Source of the DNA: an uncultured Muribaculaceae bacterium
GTDB taxonomy: Bacteria > Bacteroidota > Bacteroidia > Bacteroidales > Muribaculaceae
DNA: 29,572 bases
NCBI GenBank assembly: GCA_910585285.1
Contig: CAJUDL010000043.1
Coordinates: 1 to 29,572 of the forward strand
Reading direction: 5' to 3'
Position numbers and translations under genes: made by a program. Within the stretch, counting starts at the first letter, position 1. Every line of letters begins with the position of its first letter. Shown here one piece after another: positions 15,849-24,573 of the stretch. The notes beneath the pieces were generated by a model. It was not told the origin of the DNA and did no database searches. It saw only the letters and a list, made by a program, of their open reading frames with translations.

Positions 15849-17945
15849 ATGAACCAAAGATCACTATTGCAGCTTGTCAAGGAGACTATCCTGATTGTGC
15901 TGCTCTTAACAATCGGCATTTTTACTGCTACTGCCCAGTATACTTCGAAGGATACATATACCTTCAAACAGCAGGGCACGCCACAGGTGGTAAAACCCTA
16001 TTCTTGCACAGTATTTATAAAGAATAGGAATTCTGTAAACAATATAACGGGCATACCTCTTTACTCAGGGAAAGACTCAATAGGCCATATGACCCTAAAC
16101 CCCACTGGAAGCACATTCGGTATCGTTACTTCTAAAAAGAAAAAAAACTTAAGAGAGGCTTACATTTATTCACTTATTGAAGCAGACAATAAAATTGCCA
16201 AAATCGACAACAAAAAATTAGGCAATCCCTCCTCAATGGTTTATTTTCCTGACGGGCGCACATTGGCTGTTGCAACAGACAAGGGCATTTTCTTTCTTGA
16301 TTTGAAGAAATATCAGCCATATGCTGAGATAAAGGATGTCCCTTTCGTTCCTACTGAGATGACAGTCAGTCCAAATGGCTATTTCCTTGCTGTAACTGAC
16401 GGAAAGAATCTCGCTGTTTATAACATTGAAGAAAGGAAATTGCGCAAATCTTTTGATCTTGGCACAGGAGTCAACGATCTTGCATTCTCCCCCGACTCCT
16501 CAGATTTCGCAATTCTTACAGACGATGGAGTGCTCAATATCTATTCCACACGTACTTTCGATTTGCGAAAAATGGTAGACGACCTTGGAGACGCACTCGC
16601 ATGCATATATAATTTTGACGGAAAATATATGGGAGTTGTAACAAATCCAAACACAGTAGCAGTCATAAACCTTTTGCGAGATTCCGAACGTGAGTATTTC
16701 CCAAATGAACTTGGTTCCACATCAGATGTGGAGTTTATACCCAACAGTACAGGCGACACATTCCTGGTATATCCAATGGTCAACAATCTCCAGATGATCA
16801 AAATGCCAAATCTCAAGCCCTATTACAACAAGCTCATAGCTGATGAGCTCTCGAATAAGATGGCGGAGTGGGAGAAAATGATGCCTGGAGAGAGCATGGA
16901 GGAATACCGTAACCGCGTCACAGATGAATCGCGAGCACGCCAACGTCGTCTTTTCGAAGATGAAATCTCAACTAATTTCGCCGGGGATTTACTTGCCGGA
17001 GCAACCATGAGTCTTGGTTCTTACGACCGAGCCAACGGTGTACTCGCCCTTACGTTCGACACGATGCCCACGATTTTTCTTCCTGTGCCGGAATCAGATG
17101 CCGTAGGATTTAAGAATCCTGATGACCTTGTGTTGTCTGACGTTCAATATGGCATTCTCCCTGACGATTCCTTTGAGATTGTATATGCCAAGGTTACTAA
17201 CAATGCAGATGGCAAATCATATATTTATGATAATCTTCAGCGTGCCGCAATGGATTATATGGCTGTAGAAGACGCAGTCTCCCTCGAAGTCTTGCAACAG
17301 CAACAGATGGAAGAGATCAAGCTTCAGGAAATCAGGGAGAAAGTGATGCAGGAAGCAAAAAAGGAAAACGTTATTTCCGATCATACCAATATATCGGTAG
17401 ACTCCCGTGTGGTGCCTGATTACGATGCAAACGGCAAAAAAATACTGAACTATAAAGTTAATTTCACTTATGATGTCGATCCGGAGTTCTCAGTTGTCGA
17501 GGACTTCGGTCCAGGAAAATATCATGTGGGGGAATCGGGAGCTGCCTCTTCAATGCTTAAGATCGTAAAGGATGCCTTCGAAGGTGATTTCAAGCAATAC
17601 ATAAGCAAAGGGAAAAAACTTAACATAACACTCTGCGGCACCGCCGATGCCACACCCATTATAAGGGGGATTCCTTATGACGGATCTTATGGAGACATAG
17701 AAAGCGAACCCGTATACAAAGACGGAGAACTTTCCACCATCACGGTTACACGCCAGACCGGCATAAAGGAAAATGATCAGCTTGCTCTTCTCCGAGCTCT
17801 CGGAGTAAAAGATTTCCTTGAAAACAACGTAGATAACTTCAACGACATGAACACGAATTATAAATATGAAGTGAACATCAGTAAAGATAAGGGAAGTGCG
17901 TTCCGCCGCATCACCGTTGACTTCACATTTGTAGACGCTTTCTAA
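15849..17945 (+). CDS. Exported WD40 beta-propeller protein with OmpA-like C-terminus
   Basis: 698 aa. A signal peptide ends near ATAQ (30). Residues about 75-320 are WD40-type blades (SSMVYFPDGRTLAVATDKGI, TEMTVSPNGYFLAVTDGKN, NDLAFSPDSSDFAILTDDG). Residues 334-462 are a helical linker plus beta module that closely parallels residues 441-580 of the caspase protein encoded next. A helical segment rich in Q and E follows (475-510), and the end (about 590-698) has an OmpA-like layout: LCGTADATPIIRG, later LALLRALGVKDFL, suggesting peptidoglycan or outer-membrane association, although it is divergent. It probably acts as a scaffold in the envelope (inference). A hairpin separates it from the caspase gene. 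Confidence 0.7.
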   Translation: MNQRSLLQLVKETILIVLLLTIGIFTATAQYTSKDTYTFKQQGTPQVVKPYSCTVFIKNRNSVNNITGIPLYSGKDSIGHMTLNPTGSTFGIVTSKKKKNLREAYIYSLIEADNKIAKIDNKKLGNPSSMVYFPDGRTLAVATDKGIFFLDLKKYQPYAEIKDVPFVPTEMTVSPNGYFLAVTDGKNLAVYNIEERKLRKSFDLGTGVNDLAFSPDSSDFAILTDDGVLNIYSTRTFDLRKMVDDLGDALACIYNFDGKYMGVVTNPNTVAVINLLRDSEREYFPNELGSTSDVEFIPNSTGDTFLVYPMVNNLQMIKMPNLKPYYNKLIADELSNKMAEWEKMMPGESMEEYRNRVTDESRARQRRLFEDEISTNFAGDLLAGATMSLGSYDRANGVLALTFDTMPTIFLPVPESDAVGFKNPDDLVLSDVQYGILPDDSFEIVYAKVTNNADGKSYIYDNLQRAAMDYMAVEDAVSLEVLQQQQMEEIKLQEIREKVMQEAKKENVISDHTNISVDSRVVPDYDANGKKILNYKVNFTYDVDPEFSVVEDFGPGKYHVGESGAASSMLKIVKDAFEGDFKQYISKGKKLNITLCGTADATPIIRGIPYDGSYGDIESEPVYKDGELSTITVTRQTGIKENDQLALLRALGVKDFLENNVDNFNDMNTNYKYEVNISKDKGSAFRRITVDFTFVDAF

Positions 17946-17959
17946 AAAACATAGACTAA

Positions 17960-17992
17960 CTTACGGAAGCCCGTCTCCCGGGTTTCCGTAAG
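17960..17992 (+). promoter_or_regulatory. 14-bp hairpin between WD40 and caspase genes
   Basis: Bases 17960-17973 pair with 17979-17992 (13 Watson-Crick pairs plus one G-T) around TCTCC. There is no T-run directly after it, so an mRNA processing, stabilising or attenuation element is more likely than a full terminator. It lies 22 nt before the caspase start codon. Confidence 0.65.
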
Positions 17993-18014
17993 CATTGCAT
18001 TTCCTTTTAAAAAC

Positions 18015-20648
18015 ATGATTTTACACATAAAACGCATATTTTCAGTATCTATCCTTACGGCATGTTTCGCGACTATGGTCTGGAGTATTCCTCAGTCGCA
18101 TCCAACCGTAACACAGGAACTTTCCGCGGAGGAAATCGAACAAGCAAGAATCGATTCAATTGCCAGAGAGGATTCCATCGCTCTGGCAGAATGCCGCATC
18201 CTTTCACAAAAAGCCTCAGAAGAATACAAGCATCTGAAATTCATTCAATATGATGGTGTAACACAAGATCAACTTTATCCTGAAGCCTTGAAAGTTTACC
18301 ACAGTGTGACGCAGGCGATGGAACACCCTCGCATTGATGAAACAGACACTCGTCGGTTTCGAGGTATCCTCAATGATATCCATAATCTTTTCGTGAAAGG
18401 AGCCGTGTATTATTCCTCTGCAGGGAAAAGTGCGGAAATGGCTGAATTCGCCACTGCTTTTGTGGATATCCACCGACGTCCGGATATGAAAGACACTCCC
18501 CTTTCCGGAGAAGGTAAAGAATTATATCCGGCATTAGTATACACAGCAGCATCAAACGCATACAATAGCGGCAACTATGACCATGCCATAGATTATTTCG
18601 AGGAGTATCTGGCAACTGATGCCACAGACAGGCGCGAACAGGTATGCCTCTTCCTTGGGCAGGCTTGCATCAATGCCCAGACTCCGGACAGAGGCATTGA
18701 TCATCTCGTGGCTGCGGTCGACATTTATCCCGCCAATGCCGACTTGCTTATGATAACTCTCCAGAATTGTCTTAACGGAGGATATACAGACAGAATGCAA
18801 CCCCTGCTTGACAAAGCATTGATCGTTCGCCCGAACGACGAACAATTGCTCAATCTTCAGGGACGCCTTTACGAAAACGACGGCAATTTCAAGCAAGCCT
18901 TGGATATTTTCAACCGATTGTATGAATTAAAGCCCAATAGCCTTAGTGTAAACCAACATCTCGCTCTGTGCTATTACAATCTTGGAGCGGAGTATTACAA
19001 CAAGTCTATAACTGAATCGGATGACAAAATATCCAAAAAATACATGCGTCAGTCGAATGCATATTTCGCCACAGCAGCCGACAAACTCGCCGGAGTAGTA
19101 GAAAACGATCCTACCAACCCTAAATATCTGCGTGCACTGGGTCTAACTTATGGCTGTCTGGGGCGTGCTGACCGTCTTGAAGAGGTCAACACTCGTTTAA
19201 CAGCATTGGGACAATCGACTTTGTCAATGAACGGTATGCCGGAGTCTATTGTGTTTGCCGACAAACAAGGGGATGCTCATCAGACACAAAGTAAAGGGTC
19301 TTATATTCCGGATTTTCAAGAATTCGCCAAAAGCTATGTGGAAAGCAATCTCGCAAAATGGTCAAAGCGTAAAGAATTCGAAAAAACAGAAGATTACGAA
19401 AAACGTATCACAGAAGACAACGTTTATGCTGAATATCAGAGGTTGTGCAAAGAGGCGGAAATTGATTATCTTAAGAAATATGCCGGCCGTCTCCGCATCT
19501 CCGATCTAAAACTCCAACCTTATGACACGGAAAACGAATCATATCTTATAGAATCCGCCATGGGCGACATAGTAGTTAATGTCCCCCTCAAAAACAAAGA
19601 AGCCGAATCATTTAAAAGCTCTTGGAATACCATCCAGTTGCGTAATCCTCGATATTTCATACGCGACAACAGAGTTGCCATAGCTTCGGTGGATCTGGTC
19701 ACTTCAGCAGGCAAGACATATAGTTATAATTCAGAGAATGCTGCCAATTATGATTTTACAGATGTAAAACTTGATATCGGTTCGTTCCTTGCACAAGGAT
19801 CGTCACGAAGGCAATCTTCAAATTCGTCGCGCCGCTCGGGACGAGAAAACGTAATCCGGGCAAAAAGCGATGTGGATCGCGACATTCCGGTCACATCCAG
19901 AAAAGCTGAGAAAACCATTGCACTCGTAATGGCAAACGAGAATTATAAGAACGTTACAGAGGTAGCTTCCGCGCTCAACGACGGAGAGACCTTCGCACAA
20001 TATTGCACCATGACACTGGGGATTCCTCAAAGCCAAGTGTTGCTTTATGAGAATCTGACATATGCAGAAATGGTCGGTGCAATATCCAAATTGCGTAAAC
20101 TCGTTGGTGCTCTTGGCGATGGAGTGGACGTAATCGTATATTATGCGGGTCATGGCTTCCCTGACGAGGGATCTAAGGATGCCTATCTATTGCCTATCGA
20201 TGGTGATGGTTATACTACTGCGGTGTCATATCCTCTTAAGAAACTCTATTCGGAGCTTTCACAAATCAGGGCAGAGAACGTTATGGTCTTTCTCGATGCT
20301 TGTTTCAGTGGCGCGACACGCGACGGAGGTATGCTTGCGGAAGCCCGTGGAGTGGCGTTGAAACCCAGAGCTGCCGATCCGGAAGGCAACATGTTTGTGC
20401 TCAGTGCTGCCAGCGATCAAGAAACCGCACTTCCGTATAAAGAGAAAAACCACGGACTATTCACGTATTTCTTACTCAAGAAACTTCAGGATACGAAAGG
20501 AAACGTGACACTTAAAGACCTCAGCAGCTACGTGCACGATACGGTGAAGAAAAATTCACTCACTATCAACAGCAAGCTTCAGACTCCGAGCACAAAAGTA
20601 TCCGGACGTCTGGCTCAGGAATGGACATCTAAAAAACTCAGACCATGA
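18015..20648 (+). CDS. Exported TPR-caspase (peptidase C14) protein
   Basis: 877 aa. A hydrophobic N-terminus (about 5-24) looks like a signal peptide or anchor. TPR-type repeats run from about 170 to 395. Residues 441-580 are the module shared with the WD40 protein. A Ser/Arg-rich linker spans 596-632, and a caspase-like p20/p10 domain spans about 633-865. The catalytic dyad is intact: H713 in VIVYYAGHGF and C763 in VMVFLDACFSGA. The D before AC is usual in metacaspase-like enzymes, which cut after Arg or Lys. VLSAASDQETALPYKE and HGLFTYFLLKKL are typical of the C-terminal part. Basic residues in the linker are candidate self-processing sites. Its targets are unknown. The gene lies in a same-strand cluster and overlaps the DUF4384 gene by 4 bp (ATGA). 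Confidence 0.85.
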   Translation: MILHIKRIFSVSILTACFATMVWSIPQSHPTVTQELSAEEIEQARIDSIAREDSIALAECRILSQKASEEYKHLKFIQYDGVTQDQLYPEALKVYHSVTQAMEHPRIDETDTRRFRGILNDIHNLFVKGAVYYSSAGKSAEMAEFATAFVDIHRRPDMKDTPLSGEGKELYPALVYTAASNAYNSGNYDHAIDYFEEYLATDATDRREQVCLFLGQACINAQTPDRGIDHLVAAVDIYPANADLLMITLQNCLNGGYTDRMQPLLDKALIVRPNDEQLLNLQGRLYENDGNFKQALDIFNRLYELKPNSLSVNQHLALCYYNLGAEYYNKSITESDDKISKKYMRQSNAYFATAADKLAGVVENDPTNPKYLRALGLTYGCLGRADRLEEVNTRLTALGQSTLSMNGMPESIVFADKQGDAHQTQSKGSYIPDFQEFAKSYVESNLAKWSKRKEFEKTEDYEKRITEDNVYAEYQRLCKEAEIDYLKKYAGRLRISDLKLQPYDTENESYLIESAMGDIVVNVPLKNKEAESFKSSWNTIQLRNPRYFIRDNRVAIASVDLVTSAGKTYSYNSENAANYDFTDVKLDIGSFLAQGSSRRQSSNSSRRSGRENVIRAKSDVDRDIPVTSRKAEKTIALVMANENYKNVTEVASALNDGETFAQYCTMTLGIPQSQVLLYENLTYAEMVGAISKLRKLVGALGDGVDVIVYYAGHGFPDEGSKDAYLLPIDGDGYTTAVSYPLKKLYSELSQIRAENVMVFLDACFSGATRDGGMLAEARGVALKPRAADPEGNMFVLSAASDQETALPYKEKNHGLFTYFLLKKLQDTKGNVTLKDLSSYVHDTVKKNSLTINSKLQTPSTKVSGRLAQEWTSKKLRP

Positions 20649-21526
20649 TCCGTTTTTTCCAAATAAGAACAATGTTACTTTCCATCTTGATGATTGTGCC
20701 GACGATCATGGCAGCCGGTGCGGGTCCACGAGAAATCACGGGGGAGGCTACATATTATGATGATGGTTCACTTTCTCGAATAGAATGCATGAAACGTGCG
20801 GCAGAACAAGCACGTATTGATGCCCTCGCCAAAGCTTTCGGAACTATAATATCGCAGGATATCGTTCAAGCCGATAGAGTCTCGTCGGGAAGGGAAACCA
20901 ATGAATTCCTCTCTTTATCCACTACGGAAGTGAAAGGAGAATGGTTGGGTGATGTAGAAGAACCTCAATATGAATTTTCTCGTGATGCCAATGAGAATCT
21001 TATCGTGACGTGCAGGGTGAGAGGCAACGCACGGGAAATATCAAACCAGGGTGTACCGTTTGAAGCATTGGTGCTTCGCAACGGGGAAAAAGAGGTGCAT
21101 GCCTCAACCAGTTTCCGTGACGGAGATGAGATGCGGGTGCTTTTCAATGGAGCCGCCGACGGATACGTGTGTGTGTTTCTTCAAGATGAAACCGGAACAG
21201 TATATGGCCTGCTGCCTTATCCGCGCGATGCAAAAAGCGAAGTCAAAGTGAAGAAAGACCGCAAATATGTATTCTTCAAAGGGGGCGACAAAGAATTCGG
21301 TCCTTCAGAAGAACTGATCATGACAGCGGGAGACGAACCTGAATTTAATCGTCTGTTTGTTGTCTTCTCGCCAAACGCTTTCACAAGACCCGTCATGTCT
21401 GCCAATGGTTCAGGTCTTCCATCTGTTAGTGCCAAGGAATTTACAAAATGGCTGCTACGCGTTCGCCGTAATGATCAACGCATGGGCGTCAAAGCTGTAA
21501 ACATACGCATCGATCCGAAATCATGA
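20645..21526 (+). CDS. Exported DUF4384-domain protein
   Basis: 293 aa with a signal peptide ending near IMAAGAG. Residues about 30-130 have the LPP20-like pattern (ITGEATYY, then CMKRAAEQARIDALAKAFGT). The C-terminal half (FRDGDEMRVLFNGAADGYVC, FLQDETGTVYGLLPYPRD, then RLFVVFSPNAF) fits DUF4384, a beta domain often found beside caspase-like and TPR proteins. Its start overlaps the caspase stop by 4 bp, so the two are very likely made together and may bind each other. No catalytic residues are seen. Confidence 0.7.
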   Translation: MIRFFQIRTMLLSILMIVPTIMAAGAGPREITGEATYYDDGSLSRIECMKRAAEQARIDALAKAFGTIISQDIVQADRVSSGRETNEFLSLSTTEVKGEWLGDVEEPQYEFSRDANENLIVTCRVRGNAREISNQGVPFEALVLRNGEKEVHASTSFRDGDEMRVLFNGAADGYVCVFLQDETGTVYGLLPYPRDAKSEVKVKKDRKYVFFKGGDKEFGPSEELIMTAGDEPEFNRLFVVFSPNAFTRPVMSANGSGLPSVSAKEFTKWLLRVRRNDQRMGVKAVNIRIDPKS

Positions 21527-21564
21527 TATTAAATTTCAATAATAACCATTAACACATTAACAAC

Positions 21565-22194
21565 ATGAAAAAGATTATCATGGGCCTTCTCGCCCTCGCT
21601 CTTTTGCTTCCGGCATATTCGGAGGCTGCAAACAAACAATTGGAAAAAGCCCGTAAGAAAGAGCTTAGCACAAAAATGAAGGAATATAAGAAAGGGAAAT
21701 GGGAGATCCTTGGAAGCAGGACTCTCGAGTTTTCTCTTGCTAATCATTATGACAAACTCAATACACTTGGGGAAGACGGTCATGAAGTTGAAGGAATATC
21801 CACATCTACCAAATCAAAGAACACCGGCAAACAGGCTGCAATCAATAATGCCGTCATCACCTACGCGCAGGAAGCCGGGAGCACCCTGAAAGGGCGCGTC
21901 ATCAGTGATCTTAATGCCAATGGTGTAGAGACCGCAGGTGAGTTCGATAATTTCTATGCTGCATACGAACGCCTTGTAGAGAAGGAAATCCGCAACGAGA
22001 TGCAACCTTCGTATACAATCATCCGCACCAATCCCGATAAAACCTATGAGATAAGAACATATTTCATAGTGTCTGAGGTCGCTGCCAGTCGTGCCAGAAT
22101 GCGTGCCCTCGAAGAAGCCATGAAAGCCAGCGAGGCTGCCCAGAAACACGCAGCTAAAATTTCCGAATTCGTTAAGCAAGGATTTGACAAGTGA
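21565..22194 (+). CDS. Exported LPP20-like protein
   Basis: 209 aa with a signal peptide ending near SEAANK. The rest is mixed alpha/beta with the LPP20-like feel of the preceding protein's N-terminus: KGKWEILGSRTLEFSLANHY, then GKQAAINNAVITYAQEAGST and YEIRTYFIVSEVAASRARMR. The C-terminal 45 residues are a long alanine-rich helix. I cannot name the family with confidence. It overlaps the transglutaminase gene by 4 bp (GTGA) and lies 38 bp after the DUF4384 gene, so it belongs to the same unit. A possible role is an envelope assembly factor (inference). Confidence 0.55.
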   Translation: MKKIIMGLLALALLLPAYSEAANKQLEKARKKELSTKMKEYKKGKWEILGSRTLEFSLANHYDKLNTLGEDGHEVEGISTSTKSKNTGKQAAINNAVITYAQEAGSTLKGRVISDLNANGVETAGEFDNFYAAYERLVEKEIRNEMQPSYTIIRTNPDKTYEIRTYFIVSEVAASRARMRALEEAMKASEAAQKHAAKISEFVKQGFDK

Positions 22195-23684
22195 CAGCAA
22201 AAGGCTCCATAATGCTTCTCATAGCGGCGGCGAGTGCGATTCTTGCTCCGAACGCCGCCTATGGGCAATCGCGTTCATCAGGTGACGATTCTAAGAAATC
22301 ATTTGAGGAATTCCGTAAAGGGATTCTCAACGATTTCCGTGATTTCAGGAACACCTTACTTGAGCATTATGCGGATTTCCTCGAAGGCGAATGGCATGAA
22401 TATGAGAGTCTGAAGGGGGAAACCCGAGATAAAACGCCAAAACCACGCAAGGTTCCTACCGTAAACAACCCGAGAACTGAAACAAAGCCGAAAGAAACAG
22501 CTCCTTTAATTTCTCCTAAACCGGAAATACCGACAGTACAGCCCGCAGAAAAGCCTGTGCCTGCAGTAACTCCTCATCCCGGGGAAGAGAATGACGAATT
22601 CAGTTTCTTCAATGTTCCTTTAAGCATGCCGAGAATTGAATTCAAAACGATGAGAAGACTGACATCTCCATCCGACTATGCCGGGAGCTGGCGCGAGCTC
22701 GCCTCTGGTGACATAGCGTCCAAAATTGTTCCTCCGCTTAAGGAGAAGGCAACGGAACTTGGGTTGAACGACTACCTCACATATTGTCTTGTAAACAGTT
22801 ATGTTAACGGAAAGTTCTCTGCAGAGGATCCTTCAGCGAAGTTCTCGGTTATACACTATCTGCTTGCCAATATGGGATATGACATCAGGATAGCCGCAAC
22901 CGTGTCTGGCGTTCCATTACTTCTGCTTCCCACAAATCAGAAAATTTACGCCAGAAACTACATGATGCTCAACGGAGACCGCTATTATGTATTCACTCCT
23001 GAGGGAGAATCTCTGGAAAAAGTGGCGGGAGAAGGGATACGTACATGTACCCTACCCTCCGATGCTGAACGCGGTAAAAAGTTCGATCTCATAGTCACCG
23101 ACCTTAACATCCCGTTAAAACCCAAAAGTTTCCGGTTCGAATACGGTCCGATCTCGCTGTCGGGAGAGGTCAACGAAAACCTGATGCCTATACTTTACCA
23201 TTATCCACAAATGCCTGTGGAGGATTTTGCAATGTCTAACGTATCGCCCGGATTACGCGCCTCGCTTGCCGAACAGGTAAGGAAGCAACTTTCCGGTATG
23301 GACGGAGACAGCAAGGTCGAAGCGTTGCTGAAATTCATGCACAATGTGTTTGAATATTCCACCGATGAAGATTTCCACGGCTTCGAGAAACCATATTTTA
23401 TTGAAGAGACCCTTTATTACCCCAAAAACGATTGTGAGGACAGGGCGATCTTCTATACCTGGTTCTTATGGAATGCCTTGGGGCGCAAATCGCAGCTCAT
23501 AACATTCCCCGGTCACGAATCCGCCACTGTGGAGATGGAGCGGCCCGTTGAAGGCACGTCATATTCCTATGACGGTGAAATCTACTACGTCTCCGACCCC
23601 ACATATATCGGATCAAGCACAGGAATGGTAATGCCAAACTATCGCGGTCTCGAACCCAAAATTGATTACACTTTCGGGAAATAA
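22191..23684 (+). CDS. Exported transglutaminase-like protein with a second, dead fold copy
   Basis: 497 aa. The GTG at 22191 overlaps the previous stop; ATG at 22212 is an alternative that still keeps the signal peptide (MLLIAAASAILAPNAAYGQ). A proline-rich stretch (82-132) follows. The C-terminal domain has the Cys-His-Asp triad of transglutaminase/protease-like enzymes: C415 in NDCEDRA, H442 in FPGHESA and D469 in YYVSDPTY. Residues about 195-272 repeat the same layout (FSVIHYLLANMGYDIRI, then GDRYYVFTPEG), but C, H and D correspond to about D213, G240 and T269, so this copy cannot be catalytic. Such enzymes crosslink, deamidate or cut proteins. Here the product would act in the envelope next to the caspase. 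Confidence 0.75.
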   Translation: MTAKGSIMLLIAAASAILAPNAAYGQSRSSGDDSKKSFEEFRKGILNDFRDFRNTLLEHYADFLEGEWHEYESLKGETRDKTPKPRKVPTVNNPRTETKPKETAPLISPKPEIPTVQPAEKPVPAVTPHPGEENDEFSFFNVPLSMPRIEFKTMRRLTSPSDYAGSWRELASGDIASKIVPPLKEKATELGLNDYLTYCLVNSYVNGKFSAEDPSAKFSVIHYLLANMGYDIRIAATVSGVPLLLLPTNQKIYARNYMMLNGDRYYVFTPEGESLEKVAGEGIRTCTLPSDAERGKKFDLIVTDLNIPLKPKSFRFEYGPISLSGEVNENLMPILYHYPQMPVEDFAMSNVSPGLRASLAEQVRKQLSGMDGDSKVEALLKFMHNVFEYSTDEDFHGFEKPYFIEETLYYPKNDCEDRAIFYTWFLWNALGRKSQLITFPGHESATVEMERPVEGTSYSYDGEIYYVSDPTYIGSSTGMVMPNYRGLEPKIDYTFGK

Positions 23685-23716
23685 CCCAGTTAAGAATTGA
23701 CATGTTATCACTTATA

Positions 23717-23753
23717 TATCAAGTAGTGTTGGTGAAACCGATGCTACTTGATA
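23717..23753 (+). promoter_or_regulatory. 17-bp RNA hairpin between transglutaminase and lectin genes
   Basis: TATCAAGTAG (23717-23726) pairs with CTACTTGATA (23744-23753). The inner TGTT/GATG pair through G-U wobbles and GGT/ACC closes a GAA loop, giving a continuous stem only in plus-strand RNA. GCTTTTAAAGC follows. It is probably a partial terminator or processing site at the operon end. Confidence 0.6.
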
Positions 23754-23787
23754 GCTTTTAAAGCCATCCAATAAATAATTCAACTTT

Positions 23788-24351
23788 ATGAAAGACATTA
23801 AAAGAGTCATCCTTCTGTGCATAGCTGTTTTATGCATGGCAATAACAAATGCAGCAAACGTAATTCCCGATGGACTTTATTATATCTTCTCTGCTGTTGA
23901 CGGCAACTACACGATAGACGATAACGGATGCGGAGTTTACAACGGCAACAATATCCATATATGGAAACTGAATAAAACGAAAGCACAGCAATGGAGAGTT
24001 GAAAACCGCAATGGTGCAATTATAATCCGCAGCGCATTAAACAATAATTATGTCATCGATGACAATGGTCGTAACGTATACAATGGCAACAATATACAGC
24101 TATGGGAATACAATGGTTCCAACGCACAGTTCTGGTATCCCCAAAAGGTTGATTCACGTCGCGAACTTTATGTTTTGCGAAGTGCCGTGAACAGTAATTA
24201 TGTTATAGACCTTAACGGAGGCAATGCCACCGACGGAAATAATATTCAGCTGTGGGAATACAACGGAAGCAACGCTCAAAAATGGATTTTCATGAGAGTC
24301 GGCGATGTTGAATTCACCGATGCCTTCTGGGACGCCCTCTTCGGGTTGTGA
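23788..24351 (+). CDS. Secreted ricin-type beta-trefoil lectin-like protein
   Basis: 187 aa with a signal peptide (VILLCIAVLCMAITNA). The mature part is three repeats of about 45 residues, each of the form (S)A..NY.IDDNG.., YNGNNI.LWEYN and GSNAQ.W, ending in the QxW-type motifs AQQWRV, AQFWYP and AQKWIF. This is the ricin/RICIN beta-trefoil plan, so carbohydrate or surface binding is likely, but no enzyme domain is attached. Repeats 2 and 3 are almost identical in their core, suggesting recent duplication or gene conversion. It lies 103 bp after the transglutaminase gene behind a hairpin, so it may be a loosely linked last gene of that locus or independent. Confidence 0.8.
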   Translation: MKDIKRVILLCIAVLCMAITNAANVIPDGLYYIFSAVDGNYTIDDNGCGVYNGNNIHIWKLNKTKAQQWRVENRNGAIIIRSALNNNYVIDDNGRNVYNGNNIQLWEYNGSNAQFWYPQKVDSRRELYVLRSAVNSNYVIDLNGGNATDGNNIQLWEYNGSNAQKWIFMRVGDVEFTDAFWDALFGL

Positions 24352-24400
24352 TTTACCACAACCATCTCAAAAGGATACCCCGAACATACCTCTACCCCAG

Positions 24401-24535
24401 ATGACGCGCATCGGCATAATGCACATCAGCGACCATAAAACACAAAAGACTTTCATAGACTACCTCAAGTTATCTTCCGAGGAAATAGCAAACGAAATCG
24501 CCGCCATGTCGAAGAAAGAGAACGATATGTGGTAG
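24401..24535 (+). CDS. Small hypothetical ORF, possible gene remnant
   Basis: 45 codons from ATG at 24401 to TAG at 24533-24535, encoding a basic start (TRIGIMHISDHKTQKTF) and an acidic end (IDYLKLSSEEIANEIAAM, then SKKENDMW). The text looks like real protein rather than a shadow frame, but it has no recognisable promoter and is short. The frame is open further upstream into the end of the lectin gene. It may be the tail of a deleted gene next to the nuclease. I do not recognise the family. Confidence 0.35.
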   Translation: MTRIGIMHISDHKTQKTFIDYLKLSSEEIANEIAAMSKKENDMW

Positions 24536-24573
24536 CTTTAATTCCCTATAGCCTCCAATTTCAAATAATTTAT

